Of a stretch of DNA of 64,000 bases, positions 54,341 through 62,613 are shown piece after piece. The stretch comes from Chitinophaga sp. H8 (lineage in GTDB: Bacteria > Bacteroidota > Bacteroidia > Chitinophagales > Chitinophagaceae), in the NCBI RefSeq assembly GCF_040567655.1, contig NZ_JBEXAC010000002.1, forward strand, positions 3,002,906-3,066,905, read 5' to 3'. Numbering within the stretch: the first letter of the stretch is position 1; every line of letters begins with the position of its first letter. The notes beneath the pieces are model-generated. The model was not told where the DNA came from. It made no database searches and was given only the letters and a program-made list of their open reading frames with translations. The position numbers were made by a program, and so were the translations under genes.

Positions 54341-55819
54341 ATGTATTTTATTGGGTATGATATAGGTTCTTCCGCTGTGAAAGCAGCTTTGCTGGATGCA
54401 GATACGGGCAAATGTGTGGCCGCTGCGGTGAGTCCCGCACGGGAAATGGCCATACAGGTACCACATGCCAACTGGGCAGAGCAGGATCCGGAAAGCTGGT
54501 GGCAGGAGGTAATCAACGCTACCAACCTGCTCCGGCAGCAATATACCTTTGATCCCATGAAGGTGAAAGGTATTGGTATTGCCTATCAGATGCATGGGCT
54601 GGTATGTGTGGATAAAAACCAGCAGGTATTAAGACCATCTATTATCTGGTGCGACAGCCGGGCTGTGGAAACCGGTAATCAGGCATTTACTGCGCTGGGA
54701 GAAAAATACTGTCTGCAGCACCTGCTGAACTCACCCGGCAATTTTACAGCTTCTAAGTTACGTTGGGTACAGGAAAATGAACCGGAAGTGTATGCCCGTA
54801 TCCATAAGATCATGTTGCCGGGCGATTTTATTGCCATGCGCCTTACCGGTGATGCCTGTACTACCATATCGGGATTGTCTGAAGGTGTTTTCTGGGATTT
54901 TAGTACCCAAAGCATTTCGGCAGCCCTGCTGGAGCATTACAAAATTGATCCGTCACTATTGGCAGATATCGTTCCCACCTTTGGGTTACAGGGTACATTG
55001 TGTACTGCAGCTGCTACGGTACTGGGATTAGCAGTGGGTACCCCGGTTACTTACCGTGCAGGCGATCAGCCCAATAATGCTTTTTCGCTCAATGTATTAC
55101 AGCCTGGAGAAGCTGCTACCACAGCCGGTACTTCAGGGGTGGTGTATGCGGTACATGATCAGCATGCCTTTGATGACCGCAGCAGGGTGAATGCTTTTGT
55201 GCATGTTAATAACACTTCGGAGCATATCCGTAATGGAGTATTAATGTGCCTGAACGGCACCGGTATCCTGAATACCTGGCTGAAAAACATAGCTGGTAAT
55301 ATCAGTTATGATGAGATGAATGTCATTGCCTCCCAGGCGCCTGTGGGTGCTGGTGGACTTCAGGTATTCCCGTTTGGGAATGGTGCGGAACGTATTCTTG
55401 AAAATAAGAATATAGGCGCTACAGTTAGCAACCTGAATTTTAATGTGCATGGCAAAGCGCATCTGTTGCGTGCTGGGCAGGAAGGAATTGTATTTGCACT
55501 GGCTTATGGGGTAGATATCATGGCCGGGATGCAATTGAATATACACCGGGTTAGAGCTGGTCATGCCAATATGTTCCTGAGCCCTTTATTCCAGGAAGCG
55601 TTTGCCAATACGATGGATGTGGTGATTGAACTGTATAATACAGATGGTGCGCAGGGAGCAGCCCGTGCAGCCGGTGTAGGAGCAGGGCATTATGAGCTGG
55701 CAGATGCCTTCCGGGGTATGGAATGTATTGCTACCATTCAACCGGAACCCAAAAAGAAAGCGCTGTATCAGGATGCTTATGGAGCATGGCTGACAGCACT
55801 GGCTCAAAAAATTAACTAA
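54341..55819 (+). CDS. xylB: Xylulokinase
   Basis: 492 residues of the FGGY carbohydrate kinase family. The N-terminal motif is FIGYDIGSSAVKAALLDADTG, then IAYQMHGLVCVDKNQQVLRPSIIWCDSR (substrate loop) and the ATP-site AGDQPNNAFSLNVLQPGEAATTAGTSGVVY. It phosphorylates D-xylulose for the pentose phosphate pathway. It lies between the symporter (32-nt gap) and xylA (42-nt gap), which settles xylulokinase over glycerol or gluconate kinase. Confidence 0.94.
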   Translation: MYFIGYDIGSSAVKAALLDADTGKCVAAAVSPAREMAIQVPHANWAEQDPESWWQEVINATNLLRQQYTFDPMKVKGIGIAYQMHGLVCVDKNQQVLRPSIIWCDSRAVETGNQAFTALGEKYCLQHLLNSPGNFTASKLRWVQENEPEVYARIHKIMLPGDFIAMRLTGDACTTISGLSEGVFWDFSTQSISAALLEHYKIDPSLLADIVPTFGLQGTLCTAAATVLGLAVGTPVTYRAGDQPNNAFSLNVLQPGEAATTAGTSGVVYAVHDQHAFDDRSRVNAFVHVNNTSEHIRNGVLMCLNGTGILNTWLKNIAGNISYDEMNVIASQAPVGAGGLQVFPFGNGAERILENKNIGATVSNLNFNVHGKAHLLRAGQEGIVFALAYGVDIMAGMQLNIHRVRAGHANMFLSPLFQEAFANTMDVVIELYNTDGAQGAARAAGVGAGHYELADAFRGMECIATIQPEPKKKALYQDAYGAWLTALAQKIN

Positions 55820-55861
55820 TTTATCTTATCTGCTTACCGCAGGAATTAAAAATGCAATGTT

Positions 55862-57190
55862 ATGAGTATTACATTAGGTAACCAGGAGTATTTTAAAGGT
55901 ATTGGCAAAATCAAATATGAAGGCCCTCAGTCAGATAATCCGCTGGCATACAAATGGTATGATGAGAACAGACTGATTGGTGGTAAATCAATGAAAGAAT
56001 TATTCCGTTTTGCGGTGTCTTACTGGCATACGTTCTGTGGCACAGGGGGAGATCCTTTTGGGCCTGGCACCAAAGCATTTCCCTGGCTGGCGGCCAATGA
56101 TGCTGTACAAAGCGGTAAGGATAAAATGGATGCTGCCTTTGAATTTATTACCAAACTGGGTGTGCCTTACTATTGTTTTCATGATATCGACCTGATAGAT
56201 GAAGGCGCCTCTTTGCGTGAATATGAAAGCAGGATGCAGCAGATAGTGGATTATGCAAAACAAAAGCAGGCAGCCAGCGGGGTAAAACTGTTGTGGGGTA
56301 CTGCTAATGTATTCAGTAATCCGCGTTATATGAACGGAGCAGCTACCAACCCAGATTTTTCGGTATTAGCTTATGCCGGTACGCAGGTAAAAAATTCACT
56401 GGATGCTACAATCGCATTAGGAGGCGAGAACTATGTATTCTGGGGTGGCCGGGAAGGATACATGACCCTGCTGAATACCAATATGAAAAGAGAGCTGGAT
56501 CACCTGGGCCGCTTTTTGGGTGTAGCACGTGATTATGCCCGTAAACAAGGATTTAAGGGCACCTTTTTTATTGAGCCTAAACCTTGTGAGCCTACCAAGC
56601 ACCAATATGATTATGACAGCGCTACGGTAATCGGCTTTTTGCGTCAGTATGGTCTGGATAAAGACTTTAAACTAAATATAGAAGTAAACCACGCTACCCT
56701 GGCGGGGCATACCTTCCAGCATGAACTGCAGATCGCGGCAGACAATGGTATGCTGGGAAGTATTGATGCTAACCGGGGTGATTATCAGAATGGCTGGGAT
56801 ACAGACCAGTTCCCCATGAACCTCAATGACCTGATCGAAAGTATGCTGGTGATCCTGGAAGCAGGTGGATTTAGCGGGGGAGGGGTAAACTTTGATGCTA
56901 AAACACGCCGTAATTCTACTGATCTGGAAGATATTTTTCATGCACATATCGGTGGGATTGATACGTTTGCCCGTGCGGCTATTGTGGCGGAAAAGGTACT
57001 GCAACAATCCGCTTACAAGCAATTCCGGAAGGACAGGTATGCCTCTTACGACAGTGGCAAAGGAAAAGAATTTGAAGAAGGGAAACTGACCCTGGAAGAC
57101 CTGCGTGACTTCGCCATCGCCAATGGGGAACCCAAACAGATAAGTGGTAAGCAGGAGTGGCTGGAAAATATTATTAACCAGTATATTTAA
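55862..57190 (+). CDS. xylA: Xylose isomerase
   Basis: 442 residues, class II length. It converts D-xylose to D-xylulose. The catalytic His107 and Asp110 are in [13 protein letters not shown]; metal ligands lie in [38 protein letters not shown] and [17 protein letters not shown]. The gene ends the xyl kinase-isomerase pair and is followed by a 50-bp perfect palindrome. Confidence 0.97.
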   Translation: MSITLGNQEYFKGIGKIKYEGPQSDNPLAYKWYDENRLIGGKSMKELFRFAVSYWHTFCGTGGDPFGPGTKAFPWLAANDAVQSGKDKMDAAFEFITKLGVPYYCFHDIDLIDEGASLREYESRMQQIVDYAKQKQAASGVKLLWGTANVFSNPRYMNGAATNPDFSVLAYAGTQVKNSLDATIALGGENYVFWGGREGYMTLLNTNMKRELDHLGRFLGVARDYARKQGFKGTFFIEPKPCEPTKHQYDYDSATVIGFLRQYGLDKDFKLNIEVNHATLAGHTFQHELQIAADNGMLGSIDANRGDYQNGWDTDQFPMNLNDLIESMLVILEAGGFSGGGVNFDAKTRRNSTDLEDIFHAHIGGIDTFARAAIVAEKVLQQSAYKQFRKDRYASYDSGKGKEFEEGKLTLEDLRDFAIANGEPKQISGKQEWLENIINQYI

Positions 57191-57204
57191 CAACGATACG
57201 TTCT

Positions 57205-57254
57205 TATAAAGCAGCAAGACAGGCCTGATATCAGGCCTGTCTTGCTGCTTTATA
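57205..57254. terminator. 50-bp perfect palindrome after xylA (probable terminator)
   Basis: Bases 57205-57229 are the exact reverse complement of 57230-57254 with no spacer (left arm TATAAAGCAGCAAGACAGGC..., centre GATATC). The RNA would form a very stable hairpin ending in GCTTTATA. There is no long T-run, so it may work as a terminator or as a 3' end protecting element. Confidence 0.75.
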
Positions 57255-57349
57255 CCTATACGCCATGAAGCCTGCCCCAAGTAGCGCTGGTCCCGTTTGC
57301 ACTTCCGCCCATTAATAGGTATTTTGCCTGCTATTCAATAAGCCGTTTT

Positions 57350-58300
57350 ATGACATTTAGCATACATACTTATCAACACGCAGGTTTTGAAATCACCGCA
57401 CTAACAGACAACAGCAATGGTACAAAAGTAGAAATTGTGCCGGCACAGGGTGCCTTGCTGCATGCCTTCATTATAAAACATAAGGGGGGCGACCTGAATA
57501 TTATTGACAGTTACGATAGTTTGCAGGATTACCAGGAGAACCTCCGGGAGAGCTTTAAAAATGTAAAACTAAGCCCTTTTGCATGCCGCATTCCAGATGC
57601 TGTTTACCAGTGGCAACAGCAGGAGTATACCATAGAAAAAACGGTAGCGCCGGGTAAGGCTATTCATGGCCTGCTGTATGATGCTGCTTTTGTTATTACA
57701 AAGCAGGAAACAAACGAACATTTTGCGGCGGTGACCCTGGAGTACAGCTATAAGGGGCAGGATGCGGGCTACCCCTTCCATTATATCTGCAAAGCGGTAT
57801 ACCGGTTGTTGCCTGAGAATAAACTGGAAGTAACTACCACCATTGAGAACCATGGGGCCAGTCCTATGCCACTAATGGATGGATGGCATCCCTATTTTAC
57901 AACGGGTTCGCCGGTGGATGAACTGGAGCTGGCATTTGCCTCCAGCGAAATAGTGGAATTTAATGCACAACTGATCCCCACCGGGAAATTATTGCCCTAT
58001 CGCGACTTTCAGCAAAGCCGCTCTTTAGCAGGGGTAAACCTGGATAATTCTTTTATGCTTGATTTCACACAATCTTCACCGTTATGCACACTGCGTGATC
58101 CCAAAAAGGATATCACGATTTCTTTTTATCCTGGTACCAGATATCCGGTATTACAGATTTATATTCCCCCGCATCGTAAGAGTATTGCCATAGAAAGCCT
58201 TACCGGTGCGCCCAACGCATTTAATAACGGGATGGGATTGCTTACCCTGGATAGTGGAAAAAGCATGGTGTTTCATACGGCCGTACAGGTGAAAGGATAG
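57350..58300 (+). CDS. Aldose 1-epimerase family protein (mutarotase)
   Basis: 316 residues of the galactose-mutarotase fold. The segments KLSPFACRIPDAVYQW, the HGLLYDAAF His motif (about residue 105) and PLMDGWHPYFTTG (second His) mark the active site. It interconverts anomers of sugars; following the xyl genes, xylose or a related pentose is likely. It lies 159 nt after xylA, beyond the palindrome, so it may be transcribed separately. Confidence 0.87.
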   Translation: MTFSIHTYQHAGFEITALTDNSNGTKVEIVPAQGALLHAFIIKHKGGDLNIIDSYDSLQDYQENLRESFKNVKLSPFACRIPDAVYQWQQQEYTIEKTVAPGKAIHGLLYDAAFVITKQETNEHFAAVTLEYSYKGQDAGYPFHYICKAVYRLLPENKLEVTTTIENHGASPMPLMDGWHPYFTTGSPVDELELAFASSEIVEFNAQLIPTGKLLPYRDFQQSRSLAGVNLDNSFMLDFTQSSPLCTLRDPKKDITISFYPGTRYPVLQIYIPPHRKSIAIESLTGAPNAFNNGMGLLTLDSGKSMVFHTAVQVKG

Positions 58301-58354
58301 TGAATTCTATTTTGGCACAGTATTTGTTTTAAGGGTATTATAATTCATTGTTTA

Positions 58355-58506
58355 CCCAATATTTCATCCATTATTCCCCAAGCATTTCATCCGCCCCAAC
58401 GGTTTCATTCATTGCCCAAATATTTTTCATCCACCCCCAATGTATTTTGTCCATTCCCCCAAAACTTTCATCTGGACCCCATTTATTTGTAATTATTCAT
58501 CCTCCC
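58355..58506 (+). repeat. Degenerate tandem repeat, about 7 units of roughly 21 bp
   Basis: Units of the form CCCAAnnnnTTTCATCCAnn follow each other with small length changes, for example CCCAATATTTCATCCATTA, CCCCAAGCATTTCATCCGC and CCCAACGGTTTCATTCATTG. The array is rich in C and T on this strand and lies in the 3' region of the epimerase gene, just before a terminator. A small frame through it is not a gene. No function is known to me. Confidence 0.7.
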
Positions 58507-58510
58507 CATA

Positions 58511-58543
58511 AAAAATCCTCTCTTAAAATGAGAGGATTTTTTT
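58511..58543. terminator. Intrinsic terminator after the epimerase gene
   Basis: AAAAATCCTCTC (58511-58522) / GAGAGGATTTTT (58530-58541) with a 7-nt loop and T-run. The A-run on the left side would let it act in both directions. Confidence 0.85.
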
Positions 58544-58629
58544 GTTTTATTTAACAGGCAGGCGGGTCCGAAATTTGTAATAATGCCTATTTTGTAGCCC
58601 TATCTGTACAGTAAGTTAATATTTTAGCT

Positions 58630-59352
58630 ATGATACATTGTTTACGCATATTGATAGTAGGTTGTTTTCTCAGCATTGCCATAGTGCCACTGGCGAAAGC
58701 CCAGGTTACGGTAACCGGGATGATTACGGATAAGGATAATAACCTGGTATTGCCCTATGCGTCCATATTTAATAAAAATACCAATAAAAGAACAACATCA
58801 GATCAGGGTGGTTTTTATAAAATAGCTGCCAGCCGTAATGATGTACTTATATTTTCCTTTCTGGGTTATAAATCTGATACGTTAACCGTACTGGAAAGCA
58901 GTGGTACTGAAACCCTGAATGTAAAGATGGAAGTAGCAGGTAAGTTTCTGAAAGGAGTAGAAGTAACCACAAAATACACGCCTTATCAACTGGATTCCAT
59001 GGCGCGGCGGGAACAATATGGTAATATTCTGAACAACGCTGATAGTAAGCTGGTAGGAGGAAGGGGTAATACTCCGGAAGGGGCAGGTATCACTATTAGT
59101 CCAATTACCCGGTTTTCTAAAAAGGAAAAGCAGAAAAGAGAATTTAAGAAACTGTTTGATAAAATGGAGAAGGAGAAATATATAGATTCCCGGTTTACAC
59201 CATTGCTGGTAAGCCAGGTAACCGGATTAAAGGGAGATTCACTTCAGCTGTTTATGCGCGACAATTATCCGGATTATGATACCATGCGGGTACTTAATCA
59301 CCAGGATCTGCTTTACTGGATAACAGATAAGTATAAAGCCTGGAAGAAATGA
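58630..59352 (+). CDS. Secreted protein with CarboxypepD-regulatory-like domain
   Basis: 240 residues: signal peptide (about 1-24, ending LAKAQ), then a CarboxypepD-regulatory-like beta domain (about 25-105, VTVTGMITDKDNNLVLPYASIFNKNTNKRTTSDQGGFYKIAAS, FSFLGYKSDTL), and a charged helical C-terminal half (KEKQKREFKKLFDKMEKEKYIDSRFTP). The domain is the one found before SusC plugs but here stands without a barrel. The family occurs widely in Bacteroidota and its role is unknown. A strong terminator follows. Confidence 0.82.
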   Translation: MIHCLRILIVGCFLSIAIVPLAKAQVTVTGMITDKDNNLVLPYASIFNKNTNKRTTSDQGGFYKIAASRNDVLIFSFLGYKSDTLTVLESSGTETLNVKMEVAGKFLKGVEVTTKYTPYQLDSMARREQYGNILNNADSKLVGGRGNTPEGAGITISPITRFSKKEKQKREFKKLFDKMEKEKYIDSRFTPLLVSQVTGLKGDSLQLFMRDNYPDYDTMRVLNHQDLLYWITDKYKAWKK

Positions 59353-59373
59353 TAAAATACTTGATCATATTTT

Positions 59374-59408
59374 AGAAAAGGCCACCTGTTTAACAGGTGG
59401 CCTTTTCT
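59374..59408. terminator. Strong bidirectional terminator
   Basis: The 17-bp arms 59374-59390 and 59392-59408 are perfect inverted copies around a single base; the left arm begins AGAAAAGGCC and the right arm ends GGCCTTTTCT. Confidence 0.8.
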
Positions 59409-59521
59409 GTCAGACAGGTTTCTAAAACATACCAGCAGCGTGAGGAGAAGAACAAAGCGTTGTCGGTTTTGTTCTATTTCAGGTATCTGTATCATTTTAC
59501 CTTTACCATTATCTTATTACC

Positions 59522-60034
59522 ATGCATACATTCATTAACATTTTTCTGGCCATTACCACGATTGCCACTGCACTGATGGCGGGCCTGTTTTACGCGTATT
59601 CCTGTTCCGTAAATCCGGGCCTGGGCCGGTTGCCGGATATCATGTACCTGTCGGCTATGCAGTCAATCAACCGGGCCATTCTCAATCCTGTATTCTTTGC
59701 CGGATTTATGGGTGCATTGGTGTTATTGCCGGTATGCACCTGGCTGCACTATGGTACGCCTTTGTCTGTACGGTTCTGGTGCCTTCTGGCTGCTACCGCA
59801 GTATATGTAATCGGGGTATTTGGGGTAACGGTAGCCGGAAATATTCCGCTGAATCAGGCATTGGATGCATTCAAAATAGATCCTGCGGCTATTGAGGCGA
59901 TGGCACGGCAAAGGGCTGCTTTTGAAGCCAAATGGAACAGTTGGAACACGGTCCGGACAGTTGCGGCTATTGCAACAGCCATCCTGACGATTATTGCCTG
60001 TATATGCGCGCCTGGGGAAGGAGCCAAAAGTTAA
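59522..60034 (+). CDS. DUF1772-type small integral membrane protein
   Basis: 170 residues with four predicted helices: ITTIATALMAGLFYAYSCSVNPGLGRL, NPVFFAGFMGALVLLPVCTWLHYG, FWCLLAATAVYVIGVFGVTV and TVRTVAAIATAILTIIACI. Asn-Pro near the first helix and the GNIPLNQALDAF loop fit the anthrone-oxygenase/DUF1772 family. The function in bacteria is unknown. It stands alone with terminators on both sides. Confidence 0.82.
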   Translation: MHTFINIFLAITTIATALMAGLFYAYSCSVNPGLGRLPDIMYLSAMQSINRAILNPVFFAGFMGALVLLPVCTWLHYGTPLSVRFWCLLAATAVYVIGVFGVTVAGNIPLNQALDAFKIDPAAIEAMARQRAAFEAKWNSWNTVRTVAAIATAILTIIACICAPGEGAKS

Positions 60035-60061
60035 AGACAGTTGCTGGCTGTAAAAATAAAA

Positions 60062-60089
60062 GAAGGCTACCCTGCGCAGGGTAGCCTTC
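60062..60089. terminator. Terminator between convergent genes (mainly for the protease gene)
   Basis: GAAGGCTACCCTGC / GCAGGGTAGCCTTC is a 28-bp perfect palindrome. On the minus strand it is followed by TTTTATTTTTA, so it ends the protease-gene transcript well; the plus-strand side has only a short T-rich tail. Confidence 0.8.
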
Positions 60090-60131
60090 CTTGTTTATAC
60101 TAAAAAACGGCTATGAATATGGAGAGGAACC

Positions 60132-61220
60132 TTAGTTATATACTTTCACCATATACACAAACTCTTCGAGTTTCTTGATCTGGTCTACCCGGCTCATACC
60201 TTCCAGGTTATTTCTGTGGTTCCATTCTTTTTTAGGCAGTTTATCTTTCGGCATTTCTTCCAGCAGGCGTTTCAGATGGGCTGATTTTACTGCAAAAGCG
60301 ATCCCGTCCGAAGTCGTTTGTTTGCCGGTAATGATACCTACTACATTACCCTTGCTGTCCATCAGCGGAGCGCCACTGTTGCCCGGATTTACAGGGATAG
60401 ACACCTGGTAGGCTGCCGTATCTCCGTTAAAACCGGTTTGTGCACTGATATAGCCTTTACCATAAACGATTTCATCGCGGGGGAATCCCATGGTAAATAC
60501 TTCTTCACCCAGGTGAATATTTTGTGGTTTCAGTGCGTAAGGGAGGGTATGTGATTTAAACGTAGAGTCAGATACCTTTAATATAGCCAGGTCGCTGGAG
60601 ATATCTTCAAAGATACTGACTGCTTTATAGGCCTCTCCTTTATTATTCTGTACATATAAAGAATCGGCGCCGGCCACTACATGGTAGTTGGTGATGATAT
60701 ATCCGTTGCCGGATACTGCAAAGCCGGTTCCGCCATAAGTACCTGGATTTTTAGGCGCTTTGGGCGTATTCTTAATATCATTCATCAGGGCGTTCTGGGA
60801 ACGTTGTATATTATTAAGGACCCTTCTAACGTCTTCATATTGTGCAGTAGCCTTATTTTTAGAGGCATTTTGCATAACAGCGATCGTAGAGAGGGAGGTA
60901 ACCAGGGCTATACAGGCTGCAGCAGCCAGGTTGGTAAATGTTTTTCTGCGCATGGACACTACTTTGCCCTGTACAGGCTGGGCGGCGGCACGGGCTGCTG
61001 TCATATCCATAGACTGATGGATCCGGTCCAGTTTTTTGCGCAATGCGATACGCTGGCCATAGCCCCCCAATTGTTGCAGAAATAACTCGTGATCAATTAC
61101 TTGCTTGTTAATTAATGGGTTGCTTTGGCGCAGTGCTTCAAATGCTGCTTTTTCCTGTACGCTCATCTCACCTTCCAGATAGCGTTCTATTTCGCGTAGT
61201 AAAATCAAGTCTTCTTTCAT
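60132..61220 (-). CDS. Membrane-anchored trypsin-like serine protease with anti-sigma-like N-terminus
   Basis: 362 residues. Residues 1-80 are cytosolic and helical (EIERYLEGEMSVQEKAAFEALRQSNP), like the sigma-holding part of Bacteroidota anti-sigma factors. One membrane helix lies at about 97-116. The periplasmic part is a Deg/HtrA-type trypsin domain with the full triad: His180 in ITNYHVV, Asp210 in SSDLAILKV and Ser282 in NPGNSGAPL. No PDZ domain follows. The gene lies 24 nt after an ECF sigma gene, exactly where an anti-sigma gene is expected. I infer that it is both anti-sigma factor and stress protease. Confidence 0.88.
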   Translation of the reverse strand: MKEDLILLREIERYLEGEMSVQEKAAFEALRQSNPLINKQVIDHELFLQQLGGYGQRIALRKKLDRIHQSMDMTAARAAAQPVQGKVVSMRRKTFTNLAAAACIALVTSLSTIAVMQNASKNKATAQYEDVRRVLNNIQRSQNALMNDIKNTPKAPKNPGTYGGTGFAVSGNGYIITNYHVVAGADSLYVQNNKGEAYKAVSIFEDISSDLAILKVSDSTFKSHTLPYALKPQNIHLGEEVFTMGFPRDEIVYGKGYISAQTGFNGDTAAYQVSIPVNPGNSGAPLMDSKGNVVGIITGKQTTSDGIAFAVKSAHLKRLLEEMPKDKLPKKEWNHRNNLEGMSRVDQIKKLEEFVYMVKVYN

Positions 61221-61244
61221 CGCCGCTCGCCGCTTTAAGTATTA

Positions 61245-61847
61245 TCAATGTTTATATTGCTCAAAAAATATTTTCTTCAACCGCATCAGGCACTTATACT
61301 TCTGGTTTTTGGCATTTTCCGCGTTTGTATAGCCAAATTTTTCTGCAATGTCCTGCATAGATTTCTTATGCAGGTAATAGTCTTCCAGAATCGTTTTACA
61401 AGGTTCTCCTATGCTCCCCAGGGACTCTTCCATGATTTTGAACTGTAAATCTTTCGATTCGTGTTCTGCCATTACATCTTCTGCGGGCGTAACATCTTCC
61501 AGCTCAACTGTTAAAGTACTTTGTCCGTAAGACCCCTGGAGCTTCTTTAGCCATAAATGCCTGCTGACGGAATAAAGAAATGTTTTCAGCTTGCTGTATA
61601 GGGCAAAATCTTCTTTTTGGGCCTTTTCATATAAAATGATGATCGCTTCCTGGAAAATATCCTTCGCATCATCCTCAGAACCATTATTTAGGAGTACCAT
61701 CCTTAATATTACCGGAAAGTTTTCTACATAAATGGTTTCCAAGGCTTTATCATCATTCCTAGCTACGCCTGCCAATAATTCCCGGTCCCGTTCTATGTTT
61801 TGATTAGTCTTCACTCTTAATACAGTTATATGCTTTTGGTAACCCAA
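61245..61847 (-). CDS. ECF RNA polymerase sigma factor paired with the protease gene
   Basis: 200 residues with region 2 (about 25-95, DDKALETIYVENFPVILRMVLLNNGSEDDAKDIFQEAIIILYEKA) and a region 4 helix-turn-helix (about 145-195, KSMQDIAEKFGYTNAENAKNQKYKCLMRL). The partner encoded 24 nt downstream has an anti-sigma-like N-terminus fused to a serine protease. The lipoprotein gene at 61943 is divergent and could be a target. The start ATG may be 61847 or an internal Met; the former gives the full region 2. Confidence 0.9.
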   Translation of the reverse strand: MGYQKHITVLRVKTNQNIERDRELLAGVARNDDKALETIYVENFPVILRMVLLNNGSEDDAKDIFQEAIIILYEKAQKEDFALYSKLKTFLYSVSRHLWLKKLQGSYGQSTLTVELEDVTPAEDVMAEHESKDLQFKIMEESLGSIGEPCKTILEDYYLHKKSMQDIAEKFGYTNAENAKNQKYKCLMRLKKIFFEQYKH

Positions 61848-61942
61848 AGTAGCGAAAAAAAAATTTTTTCAAAGATGGGTTACCTTTTCTCAAACCTGGT
61901 ATAAAGAGTAAATTAATTCAAAAATCCTAAAAACATAGTACA

Positions 61943-62173
61943 ATGAAGAACGCTCTTAAAATTGGTTTCTTAGCACTTTCTTTCGGTTTATTCGTAGTTG
62001 CATGTGGCGAAGGCGCTAAAACCGGCGAAGCTGCTGATTCAACTGCAACCGCTGCATCTCAGGCTATCGATTCTACAGCTAACGCTGCTCAGACTGAAGT
62101 TAACGCTATCGCTGATTCTGCTAATCAAGTTGTTGATTCTATCAAAGCTGCTGCTGATTCAGTAAAACACTAA
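61943..62173 (+). CDS. Small Ala/Asp-rich lipoprotein
   Basis: 76 residues with a lipoprotein signal: LALSFGLFVVACGEG, the Cys being lipidated. The mature 56 residues are a run of helical repeats of roughly eleven residues (ADSTATAASQA, DSTANAAQTEV, ADSANQVVDSI, AAADSVKH), rich in Ala, Ser and Asp and nearly free of aromatics. It resembles Lpp-like or LEA-like helices of the envelope. No enzyme role is likely. It is transcribed away from the sigma/protease pair. A terminator follows at 62207. Confidence 0.85.
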   Translation: MKNALKIGFLALSFGLFVVACGEGAKTGEAADSTATAASQAIDSTANAAQTEVNAIADSANQVVDSIKAAADSVKH

Positions 62174-62206
62174 TTCAGGCAAAGCAATTAAAGGTTTTAA
62201 TAATAG

Positions 62207-62237
62207 CCGCTGTCCTTAACCGGGCAGCGGTTTTTTT
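62207..62237 (+). terminator. Terminator of the small lipoprotein gene
   Basis: CCGCTGTCC / GGGCAGCGG-type stem (one G-U pair) with a 6-nt loop, followed by seven T's at 62231-62237. Confidence 0.85.
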
Positions 62238-62328
62238 ATGCCCCCAAGGGCCATATTGCAAGTTTTGTTAGATAATATTTAAGAGGATAGGGGTGATATT
62301 GAAAAATATGTAATTTTTGTTCTTGGGG

Positions 62329-62359
62329 TTTGGATAATTCAAATCGTGGCGTATTTTTG
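62329..62359 (+). promoter_or_regulatory. Promoter of the phe operon leader
   Basis: TTTG (62329-62332), 19-nt spacer, TATTTTTG (62352-62359): a full match to the Bacteroidota promoter. Transcription should start near 62366, about 14 nt before the first leader-peptide ATG. Confidence 0.75.
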
Positions 62360-62379
62360 TTCTGCAATTAAAAATTGAT

Positions 62380-62442
62380 ATGACAACGCAATCGACCTTT
62401 GGATACTTTTTTGGTTTTTATTATTTCTGTTTCCAGAAATAG
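62380..62442 (+). CDS. phe operon leader peptide 1 (attenuation control)
   Basis: A 20-residue peptide with six Phe and three Tyr; the core reads FGYFFGFYYFCF (residues 7-18). It begins 14 nt after the predicted transcription start, stops at TAG 62440-62442, and is followed by an antiterminator-like AGGAGG and a strong terminator. Phe and Tyr are products of the pathway fed by the genes downstream (pheA and an aminotransferase). This is the layout of a pheA attenuator. Confidence 0.85.
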   Translation: MTTQSTFGYFFGFYYFCFQK

Positions 62443-62508
62443 GAGGGTCGTTTGTAAGAAGATAAAAGAACTAACAAAAAGGGCCTCCTGATCAGGAGGC
62501 CCTTTTTT
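62441..62508 (+). terminator. phe attenuator 1: antiterminator segment and terminator
   Basis: The terminator is a perfect palindrome, GGGCCTCCTGA/TCAGGAGGCCC (62481-62502), inside A- and T-runs ending at 62508. AGGAGG (62441-62446), starting within the leader stop codon, can pair with CCTCCT (62484-62489) in the terminator's 5' arm, with weaker pairing beyond. A ribosome that reaches the stop would mask it and permit termination; one stalled at the Phe/Tyr codons would not. Confidence 0.75.
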
Positions 62509-62529
62509 AATTTATACACAAATCATTAT

Positions 62530-62613
62530 ATGTTACATCAGAGTTTCACCAGTTACTTTTTTTACTTTTTCTTTTACTTCTTTTTTGCGAAGAAGCAAGG
62601 GACTCTTTTGTAA
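62530..62613 (+). CDS. phe operon leader peptide 2 (second attenuator in series)
   Basis: A 27-residue peptide with nine Phe and three Tyr; the core SYFFYFFFYFFF covers residues 8-19. It ends AKKQGTLL and stops at TAA 62611-62613. It starts 22 nt after terminator 1 and has no promoter of its own that I can see, so it is only transcribed when attenuator 1 is read through. It has its own antiterminator and terminator. Confidence 0.85.
   Translation: MLHQSFTSYFFYFFFYFFFAKKQGTLL

Noticed and set aside
58355..58506. The tandem repeats as a CRISPR array
   Set aside because: Units are about 21 bp and directly adjacent, with no unique spacers.
58348..58554. A 68-codon frame in the gap after the epimerase
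   Set aside because: It is made by the 21-bp tandem repeats and runs through the terminator.
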